Source: Utricularia gibba (Eukaryota; Streptophyta; Magnoliopsida; Lamiales; Lentibulariaceae). Taken from it: a stretch of 59,273 bases of DNA. This document shows, piece by piece, positions 12,489 through 23,700 of the stretch. The stretch is taken from assembly GCA_002189035.1 (NCBI GenBank), contig NEEC01000194.1, positions 1-59,273 on the forward strand. The letters run 5' to 3'. The notes below the pieces were generated by a model, which did not search any database, had not been told where the DNA came from, and saw only the letters and a list, made by a program, of their open reading frames with translations. Numbering within the stretch: position 1 is the first letter of the stretch; each line of letters opens with the position of its first letter. The position numbers and the translations under genes were made by a program.

Positions 12489-15248
12489 AAGCATGCGATT
12501 GAAAAACATTTTGGGTGCTCATGAAATCCTAACTTCAATAACTGCATCACGATTTTCGTCGAGTAGGACCCGATGTGGCAAAGGAGTCAGACAGAACCTT
12601 GGGTCAGAACGAAGTTCCCAACGACATCACCGCCAGAAACGACAAGCTTTTCCTTGAGAAACTATGTAGGCAGCCTATAAAACCGAACGTTAATAAATGC
12701 ATCAATTTTTTTGCCGGGCTACAAATGACTCTGGGCCCGAGCTCGACTCGACCTCCTGCTCGATACCGTTGCCCCACGAGAGTGCCTTATCAAATATAAA
12801 GCATGCGGTTGAGAAAACCATTTTGGGTGCTCATGATATCCTAACTTCAATAACTGCATCACGATTTTCGTCGAGTAGGACCCGATGTGGCAAAGGAGTC
12901 AGACGAACCTTGGTCACGAAGTTCAAAGACATCACCCGCCCAGAAACGACAAGCTTTTCCTTGAGAAACTATGTAGGCAGCCTAATAAAGCCGAACGTTA
13001 ATAAATGCATCAATTTTTTTGCCGGGCTACAAATGACTCTGGGCCGAGCTCGACTCGACCTCCTGCTCGATACCGTTGCCCGAGAGTGCCTTATCAAATA
13101 TAAAGCATGCGGTTGAGAAACCTTTTGGGTGCTCATGATATCCTAACTTCAATAACTGCATCACGATTTTCGTCGAGTAGGACCCGATGTGGCAAAGGAG
13201 TCAGACCGAACCTATGGTCAGAACGAAGTTCCAAAAGACATCACCCGCCCAGAAACGACAAGCTTTTCCTTGAGAAACTATGTAGGCAGCCTAATAAAGC
13301 CGAACGTTAATAAATGCATCAATTTTTTTGCCGGGCTACAAATGACTCTGGGGAGCTCGACTCGACCTCCTGCTCGATACCGTTGCCCACGAGAGTGCCT
13401 TATCAAATAAAGCATGCGGTTGAGAAAACCATTTTGGGTGCTCATGATATCCTAACTTCAATAACTGCATCACGATTTTCGTCGAGTAGGACCCGATGTG
13501 GCAAAGGAGTCAGACCGAACCTTGGTCAGAACGAAGTTCCAAAAGACATCACCCGCCAGAAACGACAAGCTTTTCCTTGAGAAACTATGTAGGCAGCCTA
13601 ATAAAGCCGAACGTTAATAAATGCATCAATTTTTTTGCCGGGCTACAAATGACTCTGGGCCGAGCTCGACTCGACCTCCTGCTCGATACCGTTGCCCACG
13701 AGAGTGCCTTATCAAATATAAAGCATGCGGTTGAAAAACCATTTTGGGTGCTCATGAAATCCTAACTTCAAAACTGCATCACGATTTTCGTCGAGTAGGA
13801 CCGATGTGGCAAAGGAGTCAGACCGAACCTTGGTCAGAACGAAGTTCACAACGACATCACCCGCCCAAAAACGACAAGCTTTTCCTTGAGAAAACCATTA
13901 GGCAGCCTATTAAAACCAACGTTAATAAATGCATCAAGTTTTTTGCCGAGCTACAAATGACTATGGGCCCGAGCTCGACTCGACCTCCTACTCGATACCG
14001 TTGCCCCACGAGAGCACCTTATCAAATATAAAGCATGCGGTTGAGAAAACCATTTTGGGTGCTCATGAAATCCTAACTTCAATAACTGCATCACGATTTT
14101 CGTCGAGTAGGACCCGATGTGGCAAAGGAGTCAGACCGAACCTTGGTCAGAACGAAGTTCCAACGACATCACCCGCAGAAACGACAAGCTTTTCCTTGAG
14201 AAAACAATGTAGGCAGCTTAAAACCCAACGTTAATAAATGCATCAAGTTTTTTGCCGAGCTACAAATGACTATGGGCCCGAGCTCGACTCGACCTCCTGC
14301 TCGATACCGTTGCCCACGAGAGCGCCTCCTCAAATATAAAGCATGCGGTTGAGAAAACCATTTTGGGTGCTCATGAATCCTAACTTCAATAACTGCATCA
14401 CGATTTTCGTCGAGTAGGACCCGATGTGGCAAAGGAGTCAGACCGAACCTTGGGTCGAACGAAGTTCCAACGACATCACCCGCCAGAAACGACAAGCTTT
14501 TCCTTGAGAAACTATGTAGGCAGCCTAATAAAGCCGAACGTTAATAATGCATCAATTTTTTGCGGGCTACAAATGACTCTGGGCCCGAGCTCGACTCGAC
14601 CTCCTGCTCGATACCGTTGCCCACGAGAGCCCTTAAATATAAAGCATGCGGTTGAGAAAACCATTTTGGGTGCTCATGAATCCTAACTTTAATAACTGCA
14701 TCACGATTTTCGTCGAGTAGGACCCGATGTGGCAAAGGAGTCAGACCGAACCTTGGGTCAGAACGAAGTTCCAACGACATCACCCGCCAGAAACGACAAG
14801 CTTTTCCTTGAGAAAACAATGTAGGCAGCCTATTAAAACCAACGTTAATAAATGCATCAAGTTTTTTGCCGAGCTACAAATGACTATGGGCCCGAGCTCG
14901 ACTCGACCTCCTACTCGATACCGTTGCCCCACGAGAGCGCCTCCTCAAATATAAAGCATGCGGTTGAGAAAACCATTTTGGGTGCTCATGAATCCTAACT
15001 TCAATAACTGCATCACGATTTTCGTCGAGTAGGACCGATGTGGCAAAGGAGTCAGACAGAACCTTGGGTCAGAACGAAGTTCCAACGACATCACCCGCCA
15101 GAAACGACAAGCTTTTCCTTGAGAAACTATGTAGGCAGCCTAATAAAGCCAACGTTAATAAATGCATCAATTTTTTTGCGGGCTAAAAATGACTCTGGGC
15201 GAGCCCGACTCGACTGATACCGTTGCCCACTAGAGCGCCTCAAATATA
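12489..15248 (+). repeat. Higher-order unit 5 (9 monomers, 2760 bp)
   Basis: Order L(12489)-B(12799)-B(13103)-B(13410)-A(13721)-D(14031)-B'(14339)-D(14642)-P(14954). One extra B monomer is present compared with the other units. The second monomer again has CAGACGAACC and the third again has AACCTTTTGGG. The closing P monomer (14954-15248) is the shortest in the window, 295 bp. Confidence 0.8.
14954..15248 (+). repeat. Shortest monomer (295 bp), P-type
   Basis: Deletions cluster around GGCGAGCCCGACTCGACTG, where the CCT...CTGCTC segment is gone. It also has GGCTAAAAATG and ACTAGAGCGCCTC. It closes higher-order unit 5. Confidence 0.85.
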
Positions 15249-17720
15249 AAGCATGCGATTGAGAAAACCATTTTGGGTGCTCATGAAATCCTAACTTCAA
15301 TAACTGCATCACGATTTTCGTCGAGTAGGACCGATGTGGCAAAGGAGTCAGACCGAACCTTGGGTCAGAACGAAGTTCAACGACATCACCCGCCAAAACG
15401 ACAAGCTTTTCCTTGAGAAAACATGTAGGCAGCCTAATAAACCAACGTTAATAAATGCATCAATTTTTTTTTTGCGGGCTACAAATGACTCTGGGCCCGA
15501 GCTCGACTCGACCTCCTGCTCGATACCGTTGCCCCACGAGAGTGCCTTATCAAATATAAAGCATGCGGTTGAGAAAACCATTTTGGGTGCTCATGAATCC
15601 TAACTTCAATAACTGCATCACGATTTTCGTCGAGTAGGACCCGATGTGGCAAAGGAGTCAGACCGAACCTATGGTCAGAACGAAGTTCCAAAAGACATCA
15701 CCCGCCCAGAAACGACAAGCTTTTCTTGAGAAAACATGTAGGCAGCCTAATAAAGCAACGTTAATAAATGCATCAATTTTTTTGCCGGGCTACAAATGAC
15801 TCTGGGCCGAGCTCGACTCGACCTCCTGCTCGATACCGTTGCCCCACGAGAGTGCCTTATCAAATATAAAGCATGCGGTTGAGAAAACCATTTTGGGTGC
15901 TCATGATATCCTAACTTCAATAACTGCATCACGATTTTCGTCGAGTAGGACCCGATGTGGCAAAGGAGTCAGACCGAACCTATGGTCAGAACGAAGTTCC
16001 AAAAGACATCACCGCCCAGAAACGACAAGCTTTTCCTTGAGAAACTATGTAGGCAGCCTAAAAAGCCGAACGTTAATAAATGCATCAATTTTTTTCGGGC
16101 TACAAATGACTCTGGGCCCGAGCTCGACTCGACCTCCTGCTCGATACCGTTGCCCCACGAGAGCTTATCAAATATAAAGCATGCGATTGAAAAAAGCATT
16201 TTGGGTGCTCATGAATCCTAACTTCAATAACTGCATCACGATTTTCGTCGAGTAGGACCCGATTTGGCAAAGGAGACAGACCGAACCTTGGGTCAGAACG
16301 AAGTTCACAACGACATCACCCGCCCAAAAACGACAAGCTTTTCCTTGAGAAAACCATTAGGCAGCCTATTAAAACCAACCGTTAATAAATGCATCAAGTT
16401 TTTTGCCGAGCTACAAATGACTATGGGCCGAGCTCGACTCGACCTCCTACTCGATACCGTTGCCCACGAGAGCACCTTATCAAATATAAAGCATGCGGTT
16501 GAGAAAACCATTTTGGGTGCTCATGAAATCCTAACTTCAATAACTGCATCACGATTTTCGTCGAGTAGGACCCGATGTGGCAAAGGAGTCAGACGAACCT
16601 TGGGTCAGAACGAAGTTCAACGACATCACCCGCCCAGAAACGACAAGCTTTTCCTTGAGAAAACAATGTAGGCCTATTAAAACCAACGTTAATAATGCAT
16701 CAAGTTTTTTGCCGAGCTACAAATGACTATGGGCCCGAGCTCGACTCGACCTCCTGCTCGATACCGTTGCCCCACGAGAGCGCCTCCTCAAATATAAAGC
16801 ATGCGGTTGAGAAAACATTTTGGGTGCTCATGAATCCTAACTTCAATAACTGCATCACGATTTTCGTCGAGTAGGACCCGATGTGGCAAAGGAGTCAGAC
16901 AGAACCTTGGGTCCGAACGAAGTTCCCAACGACATCACCCGCAGAAACGACAAGCTTTTCCTTGAGAAACTATGTAGGCAGCCTAATAAACCGAACGTTA
17001 ATAAATGCATCAATTTTTTGGGGCTACAAATGACTCTGGGCCCGAGCTCGACTCGACCTCCTGCTCGATACCGTTGCCCCACGAGAGCACCTTATCAAAT
17101 ATAAAGCATGCGGTTGAGAAAACCATTTTGGGTGCTCATGACATCCTAACTTCAATAACTGCATCACGATTTTCGTCGAGTAGGACCCGATGTGGCAAAG
17201 GAGTCAGACCGAACCTTGGGTCCGAACGAAGTTCCAACGACATCACCCGCCCAGAAACGACAAGCTTTTCCTTGAGAAAACATGTAGGCGCCTATAAAAC
17301 CCAACGTTAATAAATGCATCAAGTTTTTTGCCGAGCTACAAATGACTATGGGCCCGAGCTCGACTCGACCTCCTACTCGATACCGTTGCCCCACGAGAGC
17401 GCCTCCTCAAATATAAAGCATGCGGTTGAGAAAACCATTTTGGGTGCTCATGAATCCTAACTTCAATAACTGCATCACGATTTTCGTCGAGTAGGACCCG
17501 ATGTGGCAAAGGAGTCAGACAGAACCTTGGGTCCGAACGAAGTTCCCAACGACATCACCCGCCAGAAACGACAAGCTTTTCCTTGAGAAACTATGTAGGC
17601 AGCTAATAGCCCAACGTTAATAAATGCATCAATTTTTTTGCGGGCTACAAATGACTCTGGGCGAGCCCGACTCGACCCTTTGCCCGATACCGTGCCCCAC
17701 GAGAGCGCCTCCTAAATACA
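15249..17720 (+). repeat. Higher-order unit 6 (8 monomers, 2472 bp)
   Basis: Order L(15249)-B(15559)-B/B' hybrid(15869)-A(16177)-D(16489)-B'(16797)-D(17104)-P(17416). The A monomer has GGACCCGATTTGG and GGAGACAGACC. The D at 17104 carries GACATCC. The unit ends with a P monomer whose neighbour opens GCATGCGATTG at 17721. After this the register breaks down. Confidence 0.75.
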
Positions 17721-20700
17721 AAGCATGCGATTGAAAAACCATTTTGGGTGCTCATGAAATCCTAACTTCAATAACTGCATCACGATTTTCGTCGAGTAGG
17801 ACCCGATGTGGCAAAGGAGTCAGACAGAACCTTGGGTCCGAACGAAGTTCCCAACGACATCACGCGCAGAAACGACAAGCTTTTCCTTGAGAAACTATGT
17901 AGGGCAGCCTAATAAAGCCGAACGTTAATAAATGCATCAATTTTTTTGCCGGGCTACAAATGACTCTGGGCCCGAGCTCGACTCGACCTCCTGCTCGATA
18001 CCGTTGCCCCACGAGAGTGCCTTATCAAATATAAAGCATGCGGTTGAGAAAACCATTTTGGGTGCTCATGATATCCTAACTTCAATAACTGCATCACGAT
18101 TTTCGTCGAGTAGGACCCGATGTGGCAAAGGAGTCAGACCGAACCTATGGTCAGAACGAAGTTCAAAAGACATCACCCGCCCAGAAACGACAAGCTTTTC
18201 CTTGAGAAAACTATGTAGGCAGCCTATAAAGCCGAACGTTAATAAATGCATCAATTTTTTTGCCGGGCTACAAATGACTCTGGCCCGAGCTCGACTCGAC
18301 CTCCTGCTCGATACCGTTGCCCCACGAGAGTGCCTTATCAATATAAAGCATGCGATTGAAAAAAGCATTTTGGGTGCTCATGAAATCCTAACTTCAATAA
18401 CTGCATCACGATTTTCGTCGAGTAGGACCAGATGTGGCAAAGGAGTCAGACCGAACCTTGGGTCAGAACGAAGTTCACAACGACATCACCCGCCCAAAAC
18501 GACAAGCTTTTCCTTGAGAAAACCATTGAGGCAGCCTATTAAAACCAACCGTTAATAAATGCATCAAGTTTTTTGCCGGGCTACAAATGACTATGGGCGA
18601 GCTCGACTCGACCTCCTACTCGATACCGTTGCCCACGAGAGCACCTTATCAAATATAAAGCATGCGGTTGAGAAAACCATTTTTTGGGTGCTCATGAAAT
18701 CCTAACTTCAATAACTGCATCACGATTTTCGTCGAGTAGGACCCGATGTGGCAAAGGAGTCAGACAGAACCTTGGTCAGAACGAAGTTCCAAAAGACATC
18801 ACCCGCCCAGAAACGACAAGCTTTTCCTTGAGAAACCATGTAGGCAGCTATAAACAACGTTAATAAATGCATCAATTTTTTTTGGCTACAAATGACTCTG
18901 GGACGAGCTCGACTCGACCTCTGCCCGATACCGTTGCCCCACTAGAGCGCCTTCAAATATAAAGCATGCGGTTGAGAAAACATTTTGGGTGCTCATGAAA
19001 TCCTAACTTCAATAACTGCATCACGATTTTCGTCGAGTAGGACCCGATGTGGCAAAGGAGTCAGACCGAACCTTGGTCAGAACGAAGTTCCAACGACATC
19101 ACCCGCCCAAAACGACAAGCTTTTCCTTGAGAAAACCATTAGGCAGCCTATTAAAACCCGTTAATAATGCATCAAGTTTTTTGCCGAGCTACAAATGACT
19201 ATGGGCCCGAGCTCGACTCGACCTCCTACTCGATACCGTTGCCCACGAGAGCGCCTTATCAAATATAAAGCATGCGGTTGAGAAAACCATTTTGGGTGCT
19301 CATGAATCCTAACTTCAATAACTGCATCACGATTTTCGTCGAGTAGGACCCGATGTGGCAAAGGAGTCAGACCGAACCTTGGTCAGAACGAAGTTCCAAA
19401 AGACATCACCCGCCCAAAACGACAAGCTTTTCCTTGAGAAAACATGTAGGCAGCCTATAAAGCCAACGTTAATAAATGCATCAATTTTTTGCCGGCTACA
19501 AATGACTCTGGGCCGAGCTCGACTCGACCCCTGCTCGATACCGTTGCCCCACGAGAGTGCCTTATCAAATATAAAGCATGCGGTTGAGAAAACCATTTTG
19601 GGTGCTCATGAAATCCTAACTTCAATAACTGCATCACGATTTTCGTCGAGTAGGACCCGATGTGGCAAAGGAGTCAGACCGAACTTGGTCAGAACGAAGT
19701 TCCAAAGACATCACCCGCCCAGAAACGACAAGCTTTTCCTTGAGAAACCATGTAGGCAGCCTATTAAAACCCAACGTTAATAAATGCATCAATTTTTTTG
19801 CCGGCTACAAATGACTCTGGGCGAGCTCGACTCGACCTTTTGCTCGATACCGTTGCCCCACTAGAGCGCCTCCTCAAATATAAAGCATGCGATTGAGAAA
19901 ACCATTTTGGGTGCTCATGAAATCCTAACTTCAATAACTGCATCACGATTTTCGTCGAGTAGGACCAGATGTGGCAAAGGAGTCAGACCGAACCTTGGGT
20001 CAGAACGAAGTTCCAACGACATCACCCGCCCAAAAACGACAAGCTTTTCCTTGAGAAAACATTAGGCAGCCTATTAAAACCAACCGTTAATAAATGCATC
20101 AAGTTTTTTGCCGAGCTACAAATGACTATGGCCCGAGCTCGACTCGACCTCCTGCTCGATACCGTTGCCCCACGAGAGCCCTTATCAAATATAAAGCATG
20201 CGGTTGAGAAAACATTTTGGGTGCTCATGAATCCTAACTTCAATAACTGCATCACGATTTTCGTCGAGTAGGACCGATGTGGCAAAGGAGTCAGACGAAC
20301 CTTGGTCAGAACGAAGTTCCAAACGACATCACCCGCCCAGAAACGACAAGCTTTTCCTTGAGAAACATGTAGGCAGCCTAATAAAACCGAACGTTAATAA
20401 ATGCATCAATTTTTTTGCCGGGCTACAAATGACTCTGGGCCGAGCTCGACTCGACCTCCTGCTCGATACCGTTGCCCCACGAGAGTGCCTTATCAAATAT
20501 AAAGCATGCGGTTGAGAAAACCATTTTGGGTGCTCATGAATCCTAACTTCAATAACTGCATCACGATTTTCGTCGAGTAGGACCCGATGTGGCAAAGGAG
20601 TCAGACCGAACCTATGGTCAGAACGAAGTTCCAAAAGACATCACCCGCCCAGAAACGACAAGCTTTTCCTTGAGAAACCATGTAGGCAGCCTATTAAAAC

Positions 20701-23700
20701 CAACGTTAATAAATGCATCAATTTTTTTGCAGGCTACAAATGACTCTGGGCCGAGCTCGACTCGACCTCCTGCTCGATACCGTTGCCCCACGAGAGGCCT
20801 TATCAAATATAAAGCATGCGGTTGAAAAACCATTTTGGGTGCTCATGAAATCCTAACTTCAATAACTGCATCACGATTTTCGTCGAGTAGGACCCGATGT
20901 GGCAAAGGAGTCAGACCGAACCTTGGGTCAGAACGAAGTTCACAACGACATCACCCGCCAAAAACGACAAGCTTTTCCTTGAGAAAACCATTAGGCAGCC
21001 TATTAAAACCAACGTTAATAAATGCATCAAGTTTTTGCCGAGCTACAAATGACTATGGGCCCGAGCTCGACTCGACCTCCTTCGATACCGTTGCCCCACG
21101 AGAGCACCTTATCAAATATAAAGCATGCGGTTGAGAAAACCATTTTGGGTGCTCATGAAATCCTAACTTCAATAACTGCATCACGATTTTCGTCGAGTAG
21201 GACCGATGTGGCAAAGGAGTCAGACCGAACCTTGGTCAGAACGAAGTTCCAAAAGACATCACCCCGCCCAGAAACGACAAGCTTTTCCTTGAGAAACTAT
21301 GTAGGCAGCCTATAAAACCAACGTTAATAAATGCATCAATTTTTTTGCCGAGCTACAAATGACTCTGGGCCGAGCTCGACTCGACCTCCTGCTCGATACC
21401 GTTGCCCACGAGAGCGCCTTATCAAATATAAAGCATGCGGTTGAGAAAACCATTTTGGGTGCTCATGAAATCCTAACTTCAATAACTGCATCACGATTTT
21501 CGTCGAGTAGGACCCGATGTGGCAAAGGAGTCAGACCGAACCTTGGTCAGAACGAAGTTCCAACGACATCACCCGCCCAGAAACGACAAGCTTTTCCTTG
21601 AGAAACCATGTAGGCAGCCTATTAAAACCCAACGTTAATAAATGCATCAATTTTTTTGCGGCTAAAAAATGACTCTGGCGAGCCCGACTCGACCTGCCGA
21701 TACCGTGCCCCACGAGAGCGCCTTCAAATATAAAGCATGCGATTGAGAAAACATTTTGGGTGCTCATGAAATCCTAACTTCAATAACTGCATCACGATTT
21801 TCGTCGAGTAGGACCAGATTTGGCAAAGGAGTCAGACCGAACCTTGGTCAGAACGAAGTTCACAACGACATCACCCGCCCAAAAACGACAAGCTTTTCCT
21901 TGAGAAAACCATTGAGGCAGCCTATTAAAACCAACGTTAATAAATGCATCAAGTTTTTTGCCGAGCTACAAATGACTATGGGCCCGAGCTCGACTCGACC
22001 TCCTACTCGATACCGTTGCCCCACGAGAGCACCTTATCAAATATAAAGCATGCGGTTGAGAAAACCATTTTGGGTGCTCATGAAATCCTAACTTCAATAA
22101 CTGCATCACGATTTTCGTCGAGTAGGACCCGATGTGGCAAAGGAGTCAGACCGAACCTTGGTCAGAACGAAGTTCCAAAAGACATCACCGCCCAGAAACG
22201 ACAAGCTTTTCCTTGAGAAACCATGTAGGCAGCCTATTAAAACCCAACGTTAATAAATGCATCAATTTTTTTGACAGGCTAAAAAATGACTCTGGGAGCG
22301 AGCCCGACTCGACCTTTTGCCCGATACCGTGCCCCACGAGAGCGCCTCCTCAACTACAAAAGCATGCGGTTGAGAAAACATTTTGGGTGCTCATGAAATC
22401 CTAACTTCAATAACTGCATCACGATTTTCGTCGAGTAGGACCCGATTTGGCAAAGGAGTCAGACCGAACCTTGGTCAGAACGAAGTTCACAACGACATCA
22501 CCCGCCCAAAAAACGACAAGCTTTTCCTTGAGAAAACCATTGAGGCAGCCTATTAAAACCAACGTTAATAAATGCATCAAGTTTTTTGCCGAGCTACAAA
22601 TGACTATGGGCCCGAGCTCGACTCGACCTCCTACTCGATACCGTTGCCCCACGAGAGCACCTTATCAAATATAAAGCATGCGGTTGAGAAAACCATTTTG
22701 GGTGCTCATGAAATCCTAACTTCAATAACTGCATCACGATTTTCGTCGAGTAGGACCCGATGTGGCAAAGGAGTCAGACCGAACCTTGGTCAGAACGAAG
22801 TTCCAAAAGACATCACCCGCCAGAAACGACAAGCTTTTCCTTGAGAAACATGTAGGCAGCCTATTAAAACCCAACGTTAATAAATGCATCACTTTTTTGC
22901 AGGCTAAAAATGACTCTGGGCGAGCCCGACTCGACAATACCGTGCCCACTAGAGCGCCTCCTCAAATATAAAGCATGCGGTTGAGAAAACATTTTGGGTG
23001 CTCATGAAATCCTAACTTCAATAACTGCATCACGATTTTCGTCGAGTAGGACCAGATTTGGCAAAGGAGACAGACCGAACCTTGGGTCAGAACGAAGTTC
23101 ACAACGACATCACCCGCCCAAAACGACAAGCTTTTCCTTGAGAAAACCATTGAGGCAGCCTATTAAAACCAACGTTAATAAATGCATCAAGTTTTTTGCC
23201 GAGCTACAAATGACTATGGCCCGAGCTCGACTCGACCTCCTGCTCGATACCGTTGCCCCACGAGAGCACCTTATCAAATATAAAGCATGCGGTTGAGAAA
23301 ACCATTTTGGGTGCTCATGAAATCCTAACTTCAATAACTGCATCACGATTTTCGTCGAGTAGGACCCGATGTGGCAAAGGAGTCAGACCGAACCTTGGTC
23401 AGAACGAAGTTCCAAAAGACATCACCGCCCAGAAACGACAAGCTTTTCCTTGAGAAACTATGTAGGCAGCCTATAAAGCCGAACGTTAATAAATGCATCA
23501 ATTTTTTTGCCGGGCTACAAATGACTCTGGGCCCGAGCTCGACTCGACCTCCTGCTCGATACGTTGCCCCACGAGAGTGCCTTATCAAATATAAAGCATG
23601 CGGTTGAGAAAACCATTTTGGGTGCTCATGAATCCTAACTTCAATAACTGCATCACGATTTTCGTCGAGTAGGACCCGATGTGGCAAAGGAGTCAGACCG

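Larger units (their letters stand above)
131..17720 (+). repeat. Block I: older satellite with eight-monomer higher-order repeat
   Basis: 57 monomers, mean 308.6 bp. Starts: 131, 437, 750, 1063, 1375, 1684, 1995, 2308, 2614, 2925, 3235, 3545, 3858, 4168, 4477, 4785, 5091, 5403, 5711, 6025, 6336, 6637, 6946, 7256, 7561, 7867, 8179, 8490, 8802, 9106, 9413, 9723, 10027, 10330, 10642, 10956, 11270, 11567, 11876, 12184, 12489, 12799, 13103, 13410, 13721, 14031, 14339, 14642, 14954, 15249, 15559, 15869, 16177, 16489, 16797, 17104, 17416. Types are defined by diagnostic bases: B (GATATCC, CCTATGGTCAG, TTGCCGGGC, GTGCCTTATC), A (TTCACAACGAC, CATTGAGG or CATTAGG, CAAGTTTTTT), D (ACAATGTAGG, GCAGCTATT, GCGCCTCCTC), B' (TTTTTGCGGGC), P (GCGAGCCCGACTCG, ACTAGAGCGC, next monomer opening GCATGCGATTG). 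L is the leading monomer of a unit, with a GAAATCC lead and a B-like tail. Confidence 0.9.
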
